From contig JAGTJL010000022.1 in NCBI GenBank assembly GCA_020746875.1, positions 248,001 to 312,000 of the forward strand: DNA of 64,000 nucleotides, in the 5' to 3' direction. The translations under genes were made by a program, and so were the position numbers. Position 1 is the stretch's first letter, and each line of letters starts with the position of its first letter. The notes beneath the pieces were generated by a model that was not told the origin of the DNA, did no database searches, and worked only from the letters and a program-made list of their open reading frames with translations. Origin of the DNA: Rhexocercosporidium sp. MPI-PUGE-AT-0058. Taxonomy: Eukaryota > Ascomycota > Leotiomycetes > Helotiales. Positions 32,805 to 45,291 of this stretch are shown here, piece by piece.

Positions 32805-35800
32805 ATGGCTTCATCTCTGGCTTCTCAACCAGACTTGATGTCTCCAGATCAACAAGACCCGTTCTCTGCATCGACCAGCTCAGGGCACCATCGATTCTCG
32901 CATTTCGACAACCAGCTGTTTGCCCTCGGTCCGACAGCATCTCCTGATCAAGCAAAGCGCGCTCTAGAAGCCCATCTAGCCGAGACAGAACGACGTATAC
33001 AAGAAGCCTCAAAGCTGGGAACCACGCTCGTACAACAGAGAAAAGATTTGGCAGAGCGTCTGAAGGATGTCGAGAAGCAGCAGAGCGAAGGGGACATCAC
33101 ACCAGAATTACGCCAGAAGCTTGTTGAGGTGGAAAAAGAGTACAATGAGGTGGGCCGGGAGTCGGCAAGGGCGTTTCTCCCGAAATCAAGAGTATCGAGT
33201 GCTGAGATGGCTGGTGGATCCCCATTTGTAGGTGATGCAAAGGTAGCACGGTTATGTTAACCAGGTAATGATCTCCACTGACGTGTTACAGCGATCTGTC
33301 AGTCCCTCGAAGTTTGAAAGTCAAGCTACAAACTCCCCTTCCAAGCTCAGCGTGCCAAACCGGAAGCAACGAAACCAGCCTTCAAATCGAGTCCATGATA
33401 TCGAATTCGCAACCGAAATCAGCACATCACTCCTATCCCAAGTACGACATCTGCAGGCTTTATTGGCAGAGAAGGAGGAATCCCTAAAGACGGTTACTTT
33501 GGAGAAGTCAAGGTTAGAAATTGAGGCGGAAGGCTTCAATCAGCGACTCCGGAGCCTTGATGAGAGCGAACATCGATACAAAGACGAGAATTGGAATCTG
33601 GAAACCCAAATTCACGAACATCTAGCAGCCGCAAAGGATTCAGCAGACCGAGAGAAGAGATTGAACCAGAATCTTAGTGTCTTACAAGCCGAGAAGAGTG
33701 CTGCACAGAAGGAACTGGATGAGATCAAGCTGAGCCATGCAAAGCTTTCCGAGGACCATGTAGCAGCTCTCAAGCACCATGAAGTGGAATTGGGCAGTGT
33801 CAAGCGAAGCATGGCAATGGCTGATAACGAACGCGGTGCTCTGCAACGAAAAGTTGAGGATTTGACGGGCCAGAACCAGGAACTTGCAAGGGCTGTTGCG
33901 CACCAAAGAGGCAGACTAGAAGACCAACAACAATCTCGAGGACTCAGTGATGAGGATTTTGAGACAGCTCCTGACAACGCCACACCAGAGCACTCACCTC
34001 CACCATCTCCTACCAAAGGAACCCCAAGGCACAGCATGCTCGAATCCGAGACTCTCAAGAGCTCTCTGCACCATGCTCACCGAATGATTCAAAATTTGAA
34101 GGGTAACATCCATCGAGAGAAGACCGAAAAATTGGAGTTGAAACGTATGCTTCAAGATGCCAGAGATGAGTTGGATTCTCGGAGAACCGAGTTTGGGTCA
34201 GGAAATGGAAAGAGAAGCCGCAAGGTTGATTCTAGAGAGTTCAAAAAGCCATTGAAGCCTGGTCAACTCGGAGGATTGAGGAACAGCAGAAGCGAGATAT
34301 TCATCGAGGATGCAAATTGGGAGGAAGACGACGGGCAAAGAAGTCCAAGTCAAACTGCTGCCCGAGCTGCTGTGGGCGCTGGTACCGTTGACCGATCTGT
34401 AAACGACTCCAGTGATGTTTTTGAGACTGCCAACGAACAGGAAACCACTGATGCTTTTGAGACGGCGAATGAGCGCGGTACAGAAACAGAGGATTTCCAA
34501 ACTGGAGTGGAGGACATGAGCGGAAGTGATGAGCTCACAGAGACCGAAGGACCCGCCGCCACTGTACGACAAAAACCGGCACCTCTTGCTCTGACTAAGC
34601 CAGGAAATCGTAACTCATTCCAGAGTACTGCATCAACGTCTGGTGATGAATATAGTTATGAAGAAGTAAAGACACCAACTTCGCAACAACCTCAACGTCT
34701 ACGTCTTCGTGTCAGCCGTGGTCTCAACCGACGCTCGAGAGCTGTCAGCGAAGAGCCCAATTTCCAAAGCAGTCCTGCTAGCTTCGCCAATAGTAGCCAG
34801 AATGGAACACCTCAAGCTGCCGGCCAGAGCTTATTTGCTGAACTTGGGGACATGAGCGACGAAGAAGACTCGATGCAAGACACTCCAAGCCGCATCAACT
34901 TCATGTCCCAATCCGCAACACCCACATCAAGACCTGGAACTGCAAAGCCGGTTTTGGGAGAAACCCCTGTTCTACTGCCCTCGACGCCACCTGTTCCAAG
35001 ACTTCCGATGGTTGATTCCGCCATGATGACCGAGCCATGGCAACCGGAACCAGCCACCCCTCAAACCGCTGTCCCCATGATCGGAGCTGGATTGGCAGGC
35101 GCTGCTCTGACGGAGGCAGCACACTTGGTCACCGGAAAGGACTCTTTGGCAGGCTCAAATGCTCGACCAGCAATGAGTGACAATCACACTTTGACCGAAC
35201 CCGAGCCAAAACGTTCGATGAGTGATAGCCACACATCGACCGAGCCTGAACCCGTCCGAATCATGAGTGATAGTCATACATTGACTGAACCCGAGCCAGT
35301 TCGTATTATGAGTGACAACCATACATCGACTGAGCCTGAGCCAGTCCGTGTCATGAGCGACAAGCACACCACAACAGACACTCCAGTGAAGGCGAAGATG
35401 TCAGATGCTGCAGTTCAATGGCACGATGAGCAATTGAACGATCAGGTGGACACCTATCTTACCGTTGGTGCCGAAGATCGCGGAAGACCAATCTCCGACT
35501 CTACCTATAGTGATATGAGTTCTCAGTACGATCCAGAGATCATGGAAGAGAAGCTTGCCAAGTTCCCATCTCCACCAGCCTCTCGGGCTCATACTCCCAT
35601 GGCTAGCCTCGCTAGCCTGGAAGCTCTGGCTGCTCCTCTGACGATGTCTCATATTGTTTCCGAACACATTGAACCTACCGAAGCTGAGTCCCCTATTTTG
35701 CCAGAGAGTACGAAGGACGTGTTGCCAAGTACACCTAAGGCTGCCCCATTACCTGCACCTTTGGCATTCTCTTCTCTTCAGTTCCTCGATACAGAGCCCG

Positions 35801-37794
35801 TCTCACCTCGAAGTCCTAGACGGGATGCAGTCATTATTCCAAGAGATGATTCGGATGATGATGATGTAGTAGAGAAGGATCAACCACAGACTCCTAAGAA
35901 TAATTTCATGGGCTCCGTGTTTGGCTGGAACAAGGGCAAAGCACCTGCCACACCAATTATTGCCGAAGATGACACACGTCAATCACTAAGCAACTCTCCT
36001 TTAGTAGAAACACCCGAATCTCAACGTCCGTTCAAGGAGGTCTCAAGTAATCCTCATGAACGTTCTCCAAGGAAGGCTCGCGTGGAAACCATCGATGAGA
36101 GTTCGCAGACTGCATTGACAGCGACCCAGATCGATGAGATGCTTCGTACAAAGAGACAGGATGCTATACTTGCAGAAGATGGCAACAAGTCGCCATCTTC
36201 CCCACGCGTACCTCTAATTCCCGTGTCCCTGCGAGGCAAGAGATCACAAGAGAGCATTGGAAGTGTTGGTAGAGCTAGGTCCAAGATGGCTGACCCCGAC
36301 TTTGTTCACGATGCTGTTGTTCTGAAGCGACCCGGAAGTGCTGGAAGTGCAAGAAACAACTCCATCACTAGTGTCCATCCACCCTTGCCAATGGATCACA
36401 AGCAAGTCATTGCTGCTGCTGCTCAACGCTCTGGATCTTCATCTGGCGGAGCTGGTAGCATGGGTCCTCCACCACTGCCTGCGTCTGCTCAGCGATCCAA
36501 CTCTTCTTCTGGGGGAACTGGAAGCATGGGGCCTCCATCCTTACCCGCATCTGCATACAAGAACCCGTCTTTCAGACCTAGAACCCCAAGTTCTCAACCA
36601 CCAATGAGCCCTCTTTCTATGAGAGCCGGTACCACTCCACGACCAATTCACTCATCTGCTGGAACTGCGGAGATCCATTCGCCGAGCAGAACTGGCAGAT
36701 CAAGAGCATCATCGGTTTCATCGTTCGTATCTGAGATTGATACGCGCTTCAACATGAAGTCTGGCCTACCTAATGGTCTTGATCCTGGGACTGACCCTCG
36801 CATGATCAATGCCATCACTCAGACTATGATTGGAGAATACCTCTGGAAGTATACTAGGAAGGCTGGACGTGGCGCCATGTCTGAGAACAGACACAGACGC
36901 TATTTCTGGGTTCATCCGTACACCAGAACACTCTACTGGAGCGATCGTGATCCATCTGGAGCAGGCCGAGCCGAGTTGAAGGCGAAGAGTGTTCCAATCG
37001 AGGCAGTCAGAGTGGTGACTGATGACAACCCAATGCCTCCTGGTCTTCACCGCAAGAGTTTGGTCATAATGACACCTGGCCGAGCTGTCAAGTTCACTGC
37101 CACTACCGGACAACGCCATGAAACATGGTTCAACGCTCTGTCTTATCTACTTCTTCGGACTGGAGAGGATGCTGTTGGAGACACTGAATCTGTCGCTAAC
37201 GGCGCCTTGACACAAGAAGATGTTGACGAGTTCAATCCAGGAACCGGCACCCGTACCCACAGCACCCGCCCTGGTCCAGCATCTCTCTCCTCATATAATA
37301 GCCGCACCACCCGTAATGATTCTCCATCCAAACCTACTCAAATCGATGAACAGCCACGCCTAGTTTCCACAACTGCTACTCGCCCCACTCTCGGCTCGTT
37401 CTCTTCGCGGTTGAGTAGTTACTGGAAGCCAGGAGAGCCTTCAAAGTCATACTCCAGTCGTCGAAGCAGACACAGCGTGAGCGAGAGCGGCCAGATATAC
37501 GAAGCGAGCGAGGTCCACGACAGCGCTGAAGATCTGAGGGAACAGTATGAAAAGCAAGACCGCGAATCTGACAGACTCGAAAATGTCAGAGCATGCTGTG
37601 ATGGTAAGTTCCAGAATCCTTAATCACAATTCTCTTCTAATCTTTACCCAGGCAAACACGACGTTGGTCATCTTCACAACCACTCTGTCAAGAGCCGTCA
37701 TTCTTCAACCATTGGTGCCGCATCCGGGTCGAGACCTAGCCCTGCGCAGCAACGGACTAAGAGTCGAAACAGCGTCCTGCGACGAACAGACTGA
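32805..37794 (+). CDS. apsA: ApsA/Num1-type cortical anchor protein with PH domain
   Basis: Three exons, 32805-33242, 33292-37603 and 37652-37794, give about 1,630 residues. The ATG at 32805 starts MASSLASQPDLMSPDQQ. Coiled-coil sequence dominates the first 330 residues (AHLAETERRIQEASKL, QALLAEKEESLKTV, LQAEKSAAQKELDEIKL). The middle is long and Ser/Pro/Glu-rich. It includes a 15-residue tandem repeat (MSD-x-HT-x-TEPEP-x3) encoded at 35173-35397. A PH domain lies at about residues 1317-1440 (GEYLWKYTRKAG, RRYFWVHPYTRTLYWSD, ETWFNALSYLL) and matches the Num1/Mcp5/ApsA membrane-binding type. In Aspergillus and yeast these proteins sit at the cell cortex, hold dynein and mitochondria, and position nuclei. 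A basic Ser-rich tail follows the PH domain. Confidence 0.93.
35173..35397 (+). repeat. Five tandem 45-bp units in apsA
   Basis: Five consecutive units of 45 bp, each starting at ATG AGT/AGC, encode MSD-x-HT-(L/S/T)-T-E-P-E-P-x3. The fifth is diverged (TDTPVKAK), and a fragment of a sixth begins at 35398. The variable residue alternates L, S, L, S, so duplication in pairs is likely. Confidence 0.92.
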
Positions 37795-39534
37795 ATGAGA
37801 CGATTTTAGCATCACCTCCACAATCTCCAACCACGGATTCTCCTTATGACTGTCATGTCTTTCCTTTTTCTTAGCATTTCCAGCAACCAAAACATCGCGT
37901 CTCTACGGAGAGCGAGTAATCAATCACTCACGGCCTATGATCCAGAACAATGATCACCATCAACTGCACTAAACCAAATCAATCCTCTTTCTCCTTTTTT
38001 GTGTAATGATCGAGTATGTCTGTGTGGGAGTTTGTTGAAGATAATTACATGTTGAACATGAAACATGGATGCATACCTCATCCTATTCCCCTTTTTCTTC
38101 TTGTATGCTTTTTTCGGCGGGGTGAGGAGTGGGGAGGGAATTGGAAGGGAATGGAGGGGAAAGGGGAAGGGAAGAAGGAAAGGAAATGTGGTGTGTTGAT
38201 TTTGTTTGATAAATTGGTGCGAGGCAGGGAGCGTGGATTGTGTGTGCAGATGTGGTAGTTGATGAATAATACCAAGGAAGACATTCTGATTTTAAGCCGA
38301 CAACTTAATGCCTATTGAAGTGCTGAAGTGTGAGAAACAAGAAGTTGATTGGCTTTGTTTCCGCGATACACTTCTGTTTGATCCTTTGCCCAGGCACTGT
38401 TGAACTTAGTTTTTAGTGCACAGCAAGCAATAGCCTCCCCTTTACTGGCAAACTTCTCGGCTCCGGTGGCTCTCTCTTACTCAAGGCAGCTTCTAAGATC
38501 TAATCCAATCCCCAATCCCCAATGCTGCACAAATATCTCCAAACACTAATCAAAGACGCAAAGTTCATCCACAAGATAAACATGAAAAGAATGACTGAAT
38601 TAAATCGTGTGTACACAACCTCGCCAAGTGGCATTTCCTCCCAGTCCATGGCGGAGATGATCAAATAAGAGATAGGTAGGATGTGAGGAGGGGAAAGAGG
38701 AGGGTGCTGAGCGGGGTTGATGTGATGATCTTGGTTGTTTTGGAGGGAGAGGGGAGTGGTTGGAGGAGAAGGCTGTTGAGGAAGGGGTTTCGTGGATGGC
38801 ATATGTATGTACGGAAGAGGTGGGATTCTCGGGGGGGCGTTCGGGGTGTGGTGATTTGTGGTGTTTATATGGTATTAGTTTCAATTTCCCTATCGTGTAG
38901 TTTTATAGAGAAGGAAGAGTCGAGTTGAGTTATTGAATTACTGGAACCTGCTAGGCGTTGCAATAATATGGGGGTAAAGATTCAAGTAGCGACTCATCAA
39001 GCGGTTTTACTTATATCATAAAACATTAAAGAAGCTCCAAAAACAACAGTGGTTGCCTCATCTTTTCAATTCAGAAATTCGACTTTAGATTCTCGAAAGT
39101 GGACAATCCACATTGACGTGACGAGCACTAGCAGCAAGACAAGCACTTGCCATTCTACCTTTCTGCTGTTGAGCGCTAACCATGACACCGACTGTCCTTG
39201 AGGATTCGTGCTCATCGCCTATGAATGTTTGCTTCTCGGCGAATAGAGTGCGAATAATTGTCAATTTGAAGTCTTTTCTCTTTAGATTTTTCTAACTGAC
39301 TCAACCTTCTGCTTTATTCATAGTATGGCATAGTCTACTCACAACCCCTCCTCCTCCTCCTTCTACCTTGCAATGTGCAGAGGTACATAACGCCGCGATT
39401 CTTTCCTTTCTCGTGGCTTTCTCTCCTCATCAACAGCTCAAATACTCAGGGACAGAAGTAGCCAACAAAACCCCAAAGTCGAAGCAAAGCCTCCAAAACA
39501 GCACACACAACAAGACAAACTAACCCCAACAAAA
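37795..39534. other. Intergenic region with a possible small membrane-protein frame
   Basis: It includes the apsA 3' end and the leader of the small Cys-rich gene at 39535. A weak frame on the reverse strand (38500-38802) is listed separately. A GGAA-rich purine stretch lies at 38120-38185. Confidence 0.4.
38500..38802 (-). CDS. Possible 100-residue protein with one transmembrane helix
   Basis: An ATG frame of 100 codons. The first half is Pro-rich (MPSTKPLPQQPSPPTTPLS). The second half has MDWEEMPLGEVVYTRFNS followed by a hydrophobic stretch (VILFMFILWMNFASLISVW) long enough to span a membrane. Use of an ATG and the sensible amphipathic change argue for a gene; the repeat-like base composition and lack of a known family argue against it. 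A shorter start at the MDWEE Met is also possible. Confidence 0.25.
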   Translation of the reverse strand: MPSTKPLPQQPSPPTTPLSLQNNQDHHINPAQHPPLSPPHILPISYLIISAMDWEEMPLGEVVYTRFNSVILFMFILWMNFASLISVWRYLCSIGDWGLD

Positions 39535-39666
39535 ATGGACAGCTACACAGAATACTGCCGCAAAGACCTTGGAGGCTGCGGTGCTGAGTCCTACAAGAAA
39601 GCCCATAAGCTCGTCAACGGACTGTGTCCTGCGTGCCGGAGTGGAGACAAGCCTGCTTTTATTTAG
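39535..39666 (+). CDS. Very small Cys-rich protein (43 residues)
   Basis: A 43-codon frame that a 60-codon cut-off would miss. It starts in an excellent fungal context (aacaaaaATGG) after an A/C-rich leader (39440-39534) that looks like a true 5' UTR. The product, MDSYTEYCRKDLGGCG and onward, has four Cys with spacing C-x6-C-x15-C-x2-C ending in CPAC, which could bind one zinc ion. It has no signal peptide. A second small protein with a related GC...CxxC layout lies at 44861. I do not recognise a named family. The call rests on the leader, start context and Cys pattern. Confidence 0.5.
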   Translation: MDSYTEYCRKDLGGCGAESYKKAHKLVNGLCPACRSGDKPAFI

Positions 39667-41259
39667 AGTTAGATAGAATTCGGAGAGGAGGGAGGATGTT
39701 TATGAGAGCTAGACTCTTGAGAGACTGGGGTATGGGATATGGTGTGAAGGAGAAGTGGTTATGTAAGCTTAGAGCGTTGGATAATGAATGAGAAACATTG
39801 GTGTTTTAGACGTAAATCTTTTTTTCGTTGCCGCGATCTGGAAGGAATGAGCCTTCGTGTCAATAATGCCCTTGAATTTTAGCGAGACCCACCCATTACG
39901 CCAGATTTCTCCACGACCGTGTTCCACAATGAAAGAGTGACGACGCTTCGGCTTTGCAAAGTGTACCTATCTCCTTGTAGATTATCAAGTAGAAGTCAGT
40001 CTCAAGTAAGTTGAGATATCAAAACGATGAATAATTTAGTTTTATGTTGTATGAAATCATATCTGGCTCTCCAAACTCAGCGATAGTCAAAGCGGGAAAG
40101 AGTGGCCAGCATCATGTCACAGAACTTCTTCCGAAATTCTCACAGAATCGTTCCCCCGCTGTCACAAACCTAGCTCAGGATGGTGTCTTTACGACAACGG
40201 AAAGATGCCGCCTTAAAATATCATTGATAGTAATGGCCGCTCATAGTGTCTAAGGGTAAACGTCACCTGCGCACCTCGAGGTCTGAAAACACGAGCAAGA
40301 GATGACCGTTGTGCTACCGCACGGATGCGGAAGACTTATTACTATCTTTACAACAGAGTTCTGTGTGTGTCTCTTTGACAGGAATAGCCAAAGATACTTA
40401 CTATTTACTTGAGCGTGAAAAGTTGGTTCATAGCCTTATGCTTAGTCGATGATGGGAGAATTAGAACGGAACTACGAACCTCAGATCGTGGAAAGAGACT
40501 GTTGATTCACGATCTTTGGGAACTTGACAAGCATAAACTGTCTGATTCTTTGCATCGACCTTATGCTCTCTTTAGACACTTTCAGACCCCGTACCAGAAG
40601 TCTTGACTACAGGAGCATAAGCAGTTTATCGCCAGCAGCACTTCGCCGTCAGCGTCAACTGCTCTGAGTTTGAGGCTAGCTTGTATTTTACCATTGATTT
40701 TTACTCCGCTGCTTGTTGCTTTGTTTCTCCAGGGCAATATGTTACCTCTCTTGATATCTGCACCTTTTTGTCTAGACACGAAACGACGAGATTACAGAGT
40801 GTCTAAACGCCCCCGCGCTACAGTACATAGAATCCAGCGATTTGCTCGTGTCTCTGCAGTGAATGTTCGGTTTCGAGTAGTCTAAAGCATTTCGCTCCCG
40901 AACTCCAGCACGTGGAACAATGGTGATGGTCTCTCAGGCTATAATGGTGACTTTTATGAATCACGGCTGTGTTCAAATGCGAGTGTCAAGTTACGCCTAG
41001 TTAATTGGGCTTATGCAACAAATTTCAAATATCAATCACGAAGGTAAGCAGTCGATGTAAATTTTCACACCCTGATTCAGAAGAGTCCTCAAAGTATGGT
41101 CATTCGACATTATTCATCGTACTGTACGATTGCCAGCCAATCAAAAAGTGCTGATGCAGGGCTGAGCGACGCATTTAGATGCAACAGACTCACCACGCAC
41201 CTACATGACCCCGCCTCTCTCCTTTTTGGTCTCTTTCATTCTCCTTTCTACGTCCAATA
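39667..41259. other. Intergenic region
   Basis: No gene is supported. Several frames of 65-71 codons show no motif. TACTGTAC occurs at 41120-41127, about 130 bp before the HET gene start, and a CACGTG core near 40910. Confidence 0.4.
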
Positions 41260-43469
41260 ATGGCGACCACATCGTACCGGTACAAGCCCATCACCTCCCC
41301 AGACACAATCAGACTCATCCACCTTCACCCCTCGCCCAGCCTCGAGGCTGAGATCGAATGCTCCATTGCCCATGTCACTCTCAAAACGTGTGCCCATGAC
41401 ATTGCGGAGAACTATGTCGCACTCTCCTACGTATGGGGTGACGCATCTCTTGAACGTGTAGTATCGGTGGATGGTCAATCCCTTGCTATCACAGCATCTT
41501 TACACTGCGCCCTTCGCTACCTAAGAGACGAATCTAGAGACCTCCGCGTCTGGGTCGACGGCGTCTGTATCGATCAAAAGAGCACAGAGGACCGCAATAT
41601 CCAGGTCGCTATGATGGGTTCTATCTACTCCATCGCTACGCACACCGTAATTTTTCTCGGTGAGCCCACGCCTGAATTGGAGCTTACCATGGAATTACTC
41701 GGCTCAATGCTTTCTGATATCGAACCGATCTCTAAGAGTGGCGAGGAACAATTGGTACCTTTGATACAGGCCAATATACTTACCCGCCCATGGTTCACGC
41801 GAGTTTGGGTTCTGCAAGAGCTTGTTCTCTCGATTTCTCCTTGGATACAAGGTGGAAGTTTTCGAGTGAAGTGGGATTCTTTCTCGCGCTACGTTCGCAC
41901 ATCAGATTCAGCCCTATGGAATCCCAAGAGCCGTGATCTTTTGACTGGCATGAGTAAAACTCGATGGGACTTCAAGACTCGACATCTCGAAGATCTTTCT
42001 GAACATATCCGGGAGTCACCACCCTTCTCCTTACCACTTGCCGATCTTTTCCAAATGCTGGAGTCACGCAGAGGTTCTGGTGTTTCTGATCCAAGAGATA
42101 TGATATTTGCACACCTTGGATTGACATCACAATTCACGCAGAATCTAATTCGCGTCGATTACGACAAGTCACTCACAGAGCTGTACGAGGAAGTTGCCCG
42201 AAAGCATATTAAAACCCATGGCAACATATCGATCCTATCTTATGTTGAAAACATAGACCCTTGCCATCGTCGGGAACGCCTTCCGTCCTGGGTACCAGAT
42301 GTATGTGATATTCTCACCTGTTTCTCTCGAAGACTTGAGATCCCGGGTCTCAAGATTTGTGCTTAGAAACCTATATCCACGGTTTGGATACTGTATGATG
42401 TACAGTGCTAATATTTGTTTTTAAGTGGGAGAGAGTTGGTCCGGCCAAAGCCAGCAACTCGAGTCTCAAGAAAATTTACAGAGCACGTTATTTTTCTCCT
42501 GAAAGGTTTCTCTTCCATACAAAACCTCAACCTGGATGCATAGGCTGCGCTGAACAGACCCCTGGCTCCCTCGGTCTCGTTGGATGGGATCTAGGTCCTA
42601 TATCCTCGATCATATCTGCATCCTCTTTACCAATCATTCCTACACTTGATCGACAGACTGATTCCTCGGCCGATTTCTGGTCGGTATCAAGGACCGAGGG
42701 TATCGCAAGGATTATCACAACATGGATAGGAGATACCGAAAATTCAATGCCAGAGATAGTACGGTCTATACTAGAGCCATACAAAGCAGTTGCACTACTA
42801 ATCTGGGCCAATTTTCAGCCTTCGGAACAGCAGCAAGAAAGTTATGCTCGTTTCGGGGACGGAAGTGACCATTCCGCAAAGCGAAGGATTGATATGAGAT
42901 CTTGCGCCTATCTTGAAGATGTTGTGACAGCTTGGTTCCCGCTGAGGAGAAGAACAAGGCCCAGTCACGGACCTCCGCACCAGAGCAGGAAATCGAAGCC
43001 CAATTATCAGCAAGACAAACAAGATGAGATTGTATCTGCAACTTTCACTCATATCATGAGCGCCATAGAGAGGCTGGCAACCTGTGGCTCTTCAGATCAA
43101 CGACCTGTCATCCTAGAATCTGGACACTTCGTTGTAGTTCCGTCCCTTGCCCGCGCTGGTCATCATATTTTCCGAATTCTAGGGGACGACAAGCTCCTTC
43201 TCCTGGAAGAACACCATGCCACGCAAGCCCACGATGATAGATTCTCAACCTGGCTCGGAGCCTGCGGCAAGGAACTCAGGGACTACCACACGCAAGAAAA
43301 TAGGCAGACACCCATCAAAGCATTTAAGTTTGTAGCTACTAACGCGTCGAGTGAGGTTTATGATGGTAACACGGATGAGGATTTCGACGAGCTGAATACT
43401 GAGGCGATTGACTTTAAGTCGCGGCACGATAGGGAGTTGAACACATTAGGAATCATCTCTCTGCACTGA
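41260..43469 (+). CDS. HET-domain (heterokaryon incompatibility) protein
   Basis: Two exons, 41260-42300 and 42426-43469, give 694 residues. The intron is 125 bp with donor GAT|gtatgt and acceptor ttttaag. Joining restores the conserved LPSWVPDW element, whose last Trp comes from exon 2; without splicing the frame stops at 42366. The HET domain occupies about residues 45-195, with YVALSYVWGD, LRVWVDGVCIDQ, SIYSIATHTVIFLGE and TRPWFTRVWVLQEL, the three classic HET blocks. Proteins with this domain trigger cell death after fusion of unlike hyphae, but most members are uncharacterised and their partners unknown. The C-terminal half has no recognised domain. Confidence 0.88.
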
Positions 43470-44860
43470 ATATTCAAGGAGTAGGCGTACATCGCACCTG
43501 TACAGAAACTTATTTTCGAGCACTCCAGATGTTGTGCTATCGCAGTATTCAATAATCATCAAAGAAAGTGAGGGCCGCTTTCGGGCATATAGTAGCCATA
43601 TGTTCTTGTCATTTGAGGATCTCTCATAGAGCTTTAGTATTTCGTTCCATTCTCTGACGATGGGCGGGTTGCTTACCCCTCGCTTATTCTGTGCATCCTC
43701 GTATCTTGGAAAGGAGATTCTAGAAATTGACTTTTGCGCTGTATTTAATGAATATATGCAAAGAAGTCGAGAGAAACAGGAAGATATATAACGTGAATTG
43801 TAACAGAGAAGAACGAGATAAATAGGCGCTCAATGGGACTTCGAAGATTATGGATGGAATCGAGTCGAGTCGAGTTACGTTGAGTCGAGAAAAGATGTTT
43901 ATTTTACTTGCTGTGTAGCCGAGGTTGTAGAAAGAGAAAAGTACACAAACTAGAAGATTAGATAATTTGGGCACAAAGGTAGCTCAGAGGTTGGAGCCTG
44001 CAAGTGCTTGGGCGAACTTCTAAGGGTCTAGAGGACTCAAGGAGTGCTGTAACTTAAGAGGGGCTATTTTGGAAATCACTCGCGACGAAGCGATCGCGAT
44101 ACCTGTAGAGCTGAGAGATCCTCCAGTGGAAAGTCAGCCAATCTCGGGGATTCTAAGAGAATATGGTATTAGCTTAAAGGGAGGCAAGAACGTATCACTG
44201 AGGAGGAGGTAAAGGTGATACAAGATGTAAATCGGAGACGGATAAAGTGTACTGCTAGTTGAAAACAAGAACCACATCCCTGTAAGTGTAATAAATCGAG
44301 CTCGTAAATATATCAAGAGGTGGATTACGGGAAGCGCAGGCTATGGAAATTTGCGAGGATGAGAGGGCGGTACTTTGAACGGTAATTAGGCGAAAGCAAA
44401 TAAGACTTTAAGTTGTGAGAATCACTAGCCTTGAAAACCTGTGCAGCACAAAAGCTCTCTTCTAGAATAACTAAATGAACTAGAGCCAGGGTCTACTATC
44501 AATAATCACAGTCACGATTCACAGAAACTACTAGTGATCTTCCAGTGGGTGTATTCACGAGGCATACTAGGTGGTAATTCAAAACCTAGAGGAAAGACAA
44601 TCGCAAAGCTATAGATTAGGAATAGACAATGACTCCAGTTCCGGGAGACATTCATAGCAACATTAAGAAATTCTAGAGAAGTATAAAATACTACCATTCA
44701 TCACTTTCAATCTGCTATTACTGCACACCAAGATCAGCATCATCTAGACAACCGGCCCTGGAAACTCAAACCTCGAGTACAAACCTGAAGCAAAGTGTTT
44801 AAAAGGCTACCTAAGTACAAAACATCATTCTCTTTACTTCAAAACAATCGGTTCATCAAC
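43470..44860. other. AT-rich intergenic region
   Basis: No gene is supported. A short CGAGT repeat lies at 43858-43888. The reading frames are short and full of stops. The sequence could be decayed transposon DNA, but no terminal repeats or transposase motif were found. Confidence 0.35.
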
Positions 44861-45291
44861 ATGAGCAGCGGTATAAAGCAAGGGAGTTCTTCTAGAGGTG
44901 GATCGGGATCCAAAGGAACATCTGCCACCGCAGGAAGTTCTAAAAGTGGATCTGGATCAAAAGGGTCCTCTTCTACCACAGCAAGCTCTTCCAAAGGACG
45001 ATCGGGATCCAAAGACAAGAAAGACCCTCCCATCGACACCGGTTTCAAGATTCCAAGCAATGCCAAGTACCAATGCTACTTCTTCGGCGTGGCTCGCAAA
45101 AGTGCGGAAAGGCCCGACGGTTGCGCGAACTGGCTTGACTTCGAGGGCAAGGCTTGCCTTTCATGCCAAGTAAGACCCCCAACATGCTTTCCACTTGCTG
45201 TCATGTATGCGCTGCTGATGAATACTTCTGCGTGCACCAGGGAGAGAGTCACTATTCTGAAAGAGACCGTAATTGTACAAGAGGTGAATGA
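44861..45291 (+). CDS. Small Ser/Gly/Lys-repeat protein with a Cys4 C-terminus
   Basis: Two exons, 44861-45169 and 45241-45291 (intron gtaaga...caccag, 71 bp), give 119 residues. The ATG at 44861 follows an A/C-rich leader; the longer upstream frame has no good start. Residues 1-55 consist of three imperfect units of the type SSK-x-GSGSKG-x-S, very likely disordered. Residues 70-103 hold Cys72, Cys88, Cys99 and Cys102 (GC...GKACLSC), which could bind zinc. The spliced C-terminus reads QGESHYSERDRNC. The Cys layout resembles that of the 43-residue protein at 39535. No family or function is recognised. Without splicing the frame runs on to 45379 with less sensible sequence. Confidence 0.55.

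Noticed and set aside
43500..44860. Possible decayed transposon in AT-rich DNA next to the HET gene
   Set aside because: No terminal repeats, target duplication or transposase motif could be found by eye.
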